DNA of 9,659 bases from contig JAFGEY010000135.1 of NCBI GenBank assembly GCA_016931365.1, positions 1 to 9,659 of the forward strand, given 5' to 3'. Under the pieces are notes generated by a model that was given only the letters and a program-made list of their open reading frames with translations, had not been told where the DNA came from and searched no databases. This document shows, piece after piece, positions 6,625 to 9,659 of the stretch. The position numbers were made by a program, and so were the translations under genes. The DNA is from Anaerolineae bacterium. GTDB lineage: Bacteria; Chloroflexota; Anaerolineae; JAFGEY01. Each line of letters opens with the position of its first letter. Within the stretch, counting starts at the first letter, position 1.

Positions 6625-6978
6625 TTACAACTCTAGCCTCGATCTGGGCAGCGAAACCTTGTCCGCCCGGGCCGCTTCGCCGTGCAAGCCCGGCGTTTGA
6701 ATCACAAAGTGGAAATGATCGGGCGAACTGGACAAAAAGGTGTGCGCCTCGCCCGGCTCGATGACGATGATCTGCCCCGGCAGCAATGTCACCGTCCCCT
6801 CTTCGATGCGCATCACGGCCGTGCCGCGCGCCATCATATAGATTTCGGTTATCTGCCGGTGCAGGTGCGGCTCGTCGACGCCCGCGTTGGCATAACCGAT
6901 CGAGACGTTCAGGTCCGAATCCCATGGGCCGCAATACCAGCCCTTGGCGCGCGCCTCATCCGCCGTCTCGATGCGCAT
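6625..6978 (-). CDS. Single-domain cupin protein
   Basis: A 117-residue Cupin_2-type beta-barrel protein. Motif 1 is PHLHRQITEIYMMARG (37-51 region) with metal-ligand candidates His38, His40 and Glu45. Motif 2 is PGQIIVIEPGEAHTF (67-81) with His79. These four residues form the classic cupin metal site. Small cupins of this type act as sugar isomerases or epimerases, dioxygenases, or sugar-binding proteins, and the sequence alone does not separate these. There is no signal peptide. The ATG at 6978 abuts the TAG stop of the upstream SIS-domain gene (TAGATG), with a GGGAGG ribosome site 6 bases upstream. Tight coupling to a phosphosugar isomerase suggests a role on the same sugar, for example anomer or ketose isomerisation, which is inference. 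Confidence 0.83.
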   Translation of the reverse strand: MRIETADEARAKGWYCGPWDSDLNVSIGYANAGVDEPHLHRQITEIYMMARGTAVMRIEEGTVTLLPGQIIVIEPGEAHTFLSSSPDHFHFVIQTPGLHGEAARADKVSLPRSRLEL

Positions 6979-7611
6979 CTACCGCCTCCCTTCCGTGGCC
7001 AGGCGGATGCCCACCGCGCCGCCGGGATGCGTCTGCCCGAACGCGTCGCGGGTGTAACCGCGCAGCTTGAGCAAGACCACGCACAGCGCGTCGCAGGCCA
7101 GCGAATTGAACAGCGAACTGCCGGTGGCGATCATATCGTATGGATCGACGCCGGTCGGCGCTTGAAACCGCAGCACCACGTCGCTCAACTGCCCCAACGT
7201 CGACGCGGGTTGCTCGGTCAGCGCAATCAACGCTGCGCCACGCTCCTTGGCGATGCGCGCCAGATGGTTGATCTCGACCGTCTCGCCGCCCTTGGAGATG
7301 GCGATCAGCACATCCTTGCCGGCGACCGCTCCGCCCAGGCCGTGCTGGGCATCGCTGGGATGAATGTACAGGGCCGGCGTGCCACAGCAGGAAAGCAAAT
7401 GCGCCAGCCGTGCTGCCACGTGCCGCGATGTGCCGCAGCCGGCGGTCAGTACCTTGCCTTCGCAGGCCAGCAGCCGCCGCGCGGCATCGACAAAACAGGC
7501 GCTGATTTGGGGATCGCTCAACTGCTCGATCAGCGCGTGCAAACCATCGGCCTCTTGCCGCACGGTGGCCTGCGCCAGGGCGATCATATCTTCGGGGGAC
7601 ATTGGGGACAT
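6979..7611 (-). CDS. SIS-domain phosphosugar isomerase (KpsF/GutQ-like, no CBS domains)
   Basis: A 210-residue SIS (sugar isomerase) domain protein, probably interconverting a ketose phosphate and aldose phosphate. Features are VLTAGCGTSRHVAARLAHLL (54-73, phosphate-binding loop), HPSDAQHGLGG (84-94), DVLIAISKGGETVEI (100-114) and FGQTHPGGAVG (191-201). These resemble arabinose-5-phosphate isomerases KdsD/GutQ, but the two C-terminal CBS domains are missing, so lipopolysaccharide KDO synthesis is not implied. The open frame extends to 7656, but the ATG at 7611 is chosen because AGAGGAG lies 5 bases upstream. The 15 extra residues would also start within 2 bases of the predicted transcription start. 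It is the first gene of the minus-strand operon, with a perfect-consensus promoter upstream. The substrate could be a pentose or hexose phosphate. Confidence 0.85.
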   Translation of the reverse strand: MSPMSPEDMIALAQATVRQEADGLHALIEQLSDPQISACFVDAARRLLACEGKVLTAGCGTSRHVAARLAHLLSCCGTPALYIHPSDAQHGLGGAVAGKDVLIAISKGGETVEINHLARIAKERGAALIALTEQPASTLGQLSDVVLRFQAPTGVDPYDMIATGSSLFNSLACDALCVVLLKLRGYTRDAFGQTHPGGAVGIRLATEGRR

Positions 7612-7616
7612 CGGCT

Positions 7617-7623
7617 CTCCTCT
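7617..7623 (-). promoter_or_regulatory. Ribosome-binding site that fixes the SIS-domain gene start
   Basis: AGAGGAG on the minus strand (7623 to 7617) is followed by a 5-base spacer and the ATG at 7611. The upstream in-frame start at 7656 has no comparable site, so this sequence decides the N-terminus. Confidence 0.8.
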
Positions 7624-7664
7624 AGCGAACAGTCTGCTCACTCGAGTATTTGTCAATTATTTCG

Positions 7665-7693
7665 ATTATAACATCCCCTCCACGCGCTGTCAA
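7665..7693 (-). promoter_or_regulatory. Perfect-consensus sigma70-type promoter for the minus-strand sugar operon
   Basis: On the minus strand the -35 box TTGACA (7693-7688) and -10 box TATAAT (7670-7665) both match consensus at 6 of 6 positions, with a 17-bp spacer. Transcription should start near 7658, giving a leader of about 47 bases before the SIS-domain ATG at 7611. An unregulated promoter this good would be very strong, so repression is expected. This is a sequence prediction with no experimental support. Confidence 0.82.
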
Positions 7694-7697
7694 AAAC

Positions 7698-7726
7698 TTG
7701 ACAAAGCGTCCAATCGGTAGTAAATT
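7698..7726 (+). promoter_or_regulatory. Sigma70-type promoter for the marR-ABC exporter unit
   Basis: TTGACA (7698-7703, 6 of 6) is followed by a 17-bp spacer and TAAATT (7721-7726, 4 of 6). The start would be near 7733, leaving a leader of about 64 bases before the regulator ATG at 7797. Its -35 box lies 4 bp from that of the divergent promoter, so two RNA polymerases probably cannot occupy both at once. Confidence 0.7.
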
Positions 7727-7735
7727 ACTTTGAAA

Positions 7736-7778
7736 CCGAATTATTCGGAAACAAAATATTTTGCGCCGAATTATTTTC
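7736..7778. promoter_or_regulatory. Candidate MarR operator array (two palindromes and a repeated half-site)
   Basis: CCGAATTATTCGG at 7736-7748 is a perfect 6-bp inverted repeat with a 1-base centre, placed at about +3 to +15 of the predicted plus-strand transcript. CAAAATATTTTG at 7752-7763 is a perfect 12-bp palindrome. CCGAATTATT recurs at 7766-7775, exactly 30 bp after its first copy, but with a degenerate right half. MarR dimers bind such AT-rich palindromes near their own promoters, so autorepression is the likely role. Binding by this particular protein is inferred. Confidence 0.65.
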
Positions 7779-7796
7779 TCGCTTGGGGAGGGCAAA

Positions 7797-8240
7797 ATGA
7801 GCGAACAAAACGCCCTGTATATGGAAACCATCCACACATTCTTGACCCTGTATCGGCACCTGCGACAACACTCGCGGCAAATGCAAGACGAAGGGCTGAG
7901 CGGGCGCAAGATTGCCACGCTGCGCCACCTGCACAACGCCGGGCCGCAAACGGTCGGGCAGTTGGCCGACTATTTGTACATCAGCAACAGCAGCACCTCC
8001 GAACTCATCGATCACCTGGAAACGCTGGGCTATGTCACGCGGGCCAGATCGCCCAAAGACAACCGTGTGGTCATTGTCACGCTGACCGAGGCTGGCGCTG
8101 TCCTGGCGCAAACACCTCCTACCGGCGGCGTGCCGCTGCTGCGCGAGCGATTGAAAACGCTGCCGGCCGAACAACTCGCGTCGATCAACCAGGCTATCGC
8201 TCAACTCGCTACCCTCTTGGAGATTGCCGATGACTGCTAA
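7797..8240 (+). CDS. MarR-family transcriptional regulator
   Basis: A 147-residue winged-helix DNA-binding protein of the MarR family. MarR proteins are dimers that usually repress their own promoter and neighbouring efflux or catabolic genes, and release DNA on binding a small ligand. The winged helix runs from about 47 to 99: TVGQLADYLYISNSSTSELI (52-71) holds the recognition helix, and the wing has Asp88-x-Arg90 in KDNRVVIVTLTEAG (87-100), the family signature. The frame is open from 7761, but the ATG at 7797 is favoured by GGAGG 5 bases upstream. Starting there also leaves the operator array non-coding. The last 11 bases overlap the ABC exporter gene. The likely target is its own promoter and possibly the divergent sugar operon; the ligand is unknown. 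Confidence 0.92.
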   Translation: MSEQNALYMETIHTFLTLYRHLRQHSRQMQDEGLSGRKIATLRHLHNAGPQTVGQLADYLYISNSSTSELIDHLETLGYVTRARSPKDNRVVIVTLTEAGAVLAQTPPTGGVPLLRERLKTLPAEQLASINQAIAQLATLLEIADDC

Positions 8241-9659
8241 ACTCTCCATTTCATCACCGACACAGCCCAAGCCTACCAGCAGCACGCGAACATTGCTGCG
8301 CTGCATGGGTTATCTTCGCCCTTATTGGCGGCATGTGGTTGGAGCCTATGCGCTGATGCTGCTGAACAACGGCATCACTATGCTCATGCCGCTGATCATC
8401 CGCGATATGGTCGATGACGGCATCCACGGCGGCAACCTGATCGCCATCCAATGGGGCACACTGTACCTGCTTGGGCTGACCTTGCTGCGCGGAGTGTGCA
8501 CCTATTTCAACGGCCGCTGGACCGAGATCGCCTCGCAGAGCGTAGCCTATGATCTGCGCAACGCTTTGCACGTCAAATTACAATCGCTGTCGTTCAGCTA
8601 TCACGATCAATCGGAGACAGGTCAACTGCTGGCACGGGCGATCAACGACGTCGACCGGGTGCGCTTTCTCACCGGGCGGGCGGTCCTGCGTCTGGTCGAG
8701 ATGAGCACGCTGATCATCGGCATCGCCTTCTCGATGATCAACCTGAACGCGCGGCTGGCGCTCGTCACGCTGACCATTGTGCCCTTTTTGGCCTACGGCG
8801 CGTGGGACTTTGGCCGCCGCTTCCGCCCCCTATCACGGGCCATCCAACAGCAAATGGCCGACCTGACCGCGCGGGTGGAACAAAACCTGCGCGGCGCGCG
8901 AGTGGTCAAGGCATTTGCCCAGGAACGGGCCGAGATCGACCGCTTTAATCGGAACAATGCCCAGGTGCTCAAGATCAACCTGGACGGAGCGCGGATGCGC
9001 GCCATCTACCCCCCCCTGCTCGAACTGTTTGCCGGCGCGGGCAGCATCTTGATCCTGGTCGTCGGCGGGCAAATGGTGATCCGCGACGCGCTGACCATTG
9101 GCGCGTTGGTGGCCTTTACCACCTATGTCGGCCAACTGCTCGGCCCGGTGCGGCGGTTGGGCATGATCGTCGCCGCCGTGGCGCAGGCCACCGCCTCCGG
9201 CGAGCGCATCTTTGAGATTCTGGACGTGCAATCCGAGGTACAAGACTTGCCGGACGCCCAGCCGCTGCGCGATGTGCGGGGCCACGTGCGTTTCAGAAAC
9301 GTCTCTTTTGCCTATTTCGGACGACACAAGGTGCTGGACAGCATCGATTTTGAGGCTCAACCGGGCCAGGTGATCGCCTTGCTCGGCGCGACCGGTTCGG
9401 GCAAAAGCTCGATCATCAGCCTGATCCCTCGCTTTTACGACCCTACCGAGGGGCAGATTTTGATCGATGGGCAGCATATTCGTCATATTGTCCTTAATTC
9501 GCTACGCGAACAGATCGGCATCGTGCTGCAAGATACGACGCTCTTTGCCAGCACCATCTACGAAAACATTGCCTTTGGTCGCCCGGATGCCGGCGAAGAC
9601 GAGGTGATCGCCGCCGCTCAGGCGGCATCAGCGCACGACTTTATCCTGGCCCTGCCGCA
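8230..9659 (+). CDS. ABC exporter half-transporter, permease plus ATPase (partial, C-terminus beyond the window)
   Basis: The first 476 codons of an MsbA/LmrA-type exporter, normally about 590-610 residues. Six hydrophobic segments span about residues 30-310, and the family segment SFSYHDQSETGQLLARAIND with the following VDRVR is visible near 118-143. The nucleotide-binding domain begins near 350 with A-loop Tyr362 (VSFAY), Walker A GATGSGKS (386-393) and Q-loop Gln434 (VLQD). The LSGGQ signature, Walker B and H-loop lie beyond the right edge. The ATG at 8230 overlaps the regulator's last 11 bases and has GGAG 7 bases upstream, so expression is coupled to the regulator. Exporters of this class act as homodimers or heterodimers and move lipids, peptides or drugs; a second half-transporter may follow. 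The substrate is unknown. Confidence 0.93.
   Translation, partial: MTAKLSISSPTQPKPTSSTRTLLRCMGYLRPYWRHVVGAYALMLLNNGITMLMPLIIRDMVDDGIHGGNLIAIQWGTLYLLGLTLLRGVCTYFNGRWTEIASQSVAYDLRNALHVKLQSLSFSYHDQSETGQLLARAINDVDRVRFLTGRAVLRLVEMSTLIIGIAFSMINLNARLALVTLTIVPFLAYGAWDFGRRFRPLSRAIQQQMADLTARVEQNLRGARVVKAFAQERAEIDRFNRNNAQVLKINLDGARMRAIYPPLLELFAGAGSILILVVGGQMVIRDALTIGALVAFTTYVGQLLGPVRRLGMIVAAVAQATASGERIFEILDVQSEVQDLPDAQPLRDVRGHVRFRNVSFAYFGRHKVLDSIDFEAQPGQVIALLGATGSGKSSIISLIPRFYDPTEGQILIDGQHIRHIVLNSLREQIGIVLQDTTLFASTIYENIAFGRPDAGEDEVIAAAQAASAHDFILALP

Noticed and set aside
5513..6700. Plus-strand open frame of 395 codons opposite the dehydrogenase
   Set aside because: The minus-strand gene has full zinc and Rossmann motifs and a good ribosome site. 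The antisense product has no family features.
7640..7647. ACTCGAGT 8-bp palindrome as an operator in the sugar operon leader
   Set aside because: It is short, occurs once in the window's control region and has no related partner, so chance is a sufficient explanation.
7629..7656. Second minus-strand promoter using TTGACA at 7656-7651
   Set aside because: The sequence 17 bp downstream (ACTGTT) is a poor -10 box, while the promoter just upstream is perfect.
6682..7671. Plus-strand open frame of 329 codons opposite the cupin and SIS genes
   Set aside because: It spans two well-supported minus-strand genes and their junction and shows no motifs of its own.
8833..9486. Minus-strand open frame of 217 codons opposite the ABC exporter
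   Set aside because: The plus strand encodes an unmistakable ABC transporter with Walker A and Q-loop; the antisense frame is a shadow.

Overview
The window is about 9.7 kb of GC-rich bacterial DNA with very little non-coding sequence. It reads as two divergent transcription units sharing one 185-bp AT-rich intergenic region (7612-7796). Gene content points to a Gram-positive-like or Chloroflexota-type bacterium: a stand-alone AICAR transformylase lacking the cyclohydrolase domain, a HemE-like (uroporphyrinogen decarboxylase superfamily) protein in a sugar operon, a ferredoxin-tailed aldo/keto reductase, and short heptamer repeats. The phylum is an inference, not something the sequence proves.

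Left unit (minus strand, 7611 down to the left edge): nine genes, mostly abutting or overlapping. In transcription order they are a SIS-domain phosphosugar isomerase, a cupin, a zinc-dependent medium-chain dehydrogenase, a small four-helix membrane protein, an aldo/keto reductase with two C-terminal iron-sulfur motifs, a cytoplasmic GH32 beta-fructosidase, a HemE-like protein with an H-x-C motif, an IolE-like TIM-barrel isomerase/epimerase, and the start of an AICAR transformylase cut by the window edge. The set looks like an intracellular carbohydrate catabolic pathway: GH32 releases a fructose-type sugar, and dehydrogenase, reductase and isomerases convert it. The exact substrate cannot be read from the sequence, and no sugar transporter is present in the window. 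A 22-bp hairpin and a perfect 15-bp tandem duplication separate the first five genes from the last four.

Right unit (plus strand, 7797 to the right edge): a MarR-family regulator whose last 11 bases overlap the start of an ABC exporter half-transporter (membrane domain plus ATPase), cut by the right edge after the Q-loop. This is a common regulator-plus-efflux arrangement.

Control region: on the minus strand there is a perfect consensus promoter (TTGACA, 17 bp, TATAAT). On the plus strand there is TTGACA, 17 bp, TAAATT. The two -35 boxes lie head to head, 4 bp apart, as one inverted repeat. Just downstream of the predicted plus-strand start are a perfect interrupted palindrome, a second palindrome and a repeated half-site. 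These are good candidate operators for the MarR protein. A related AATTATT core lies over the predicted minus-strand start, so the regulator may control both units.
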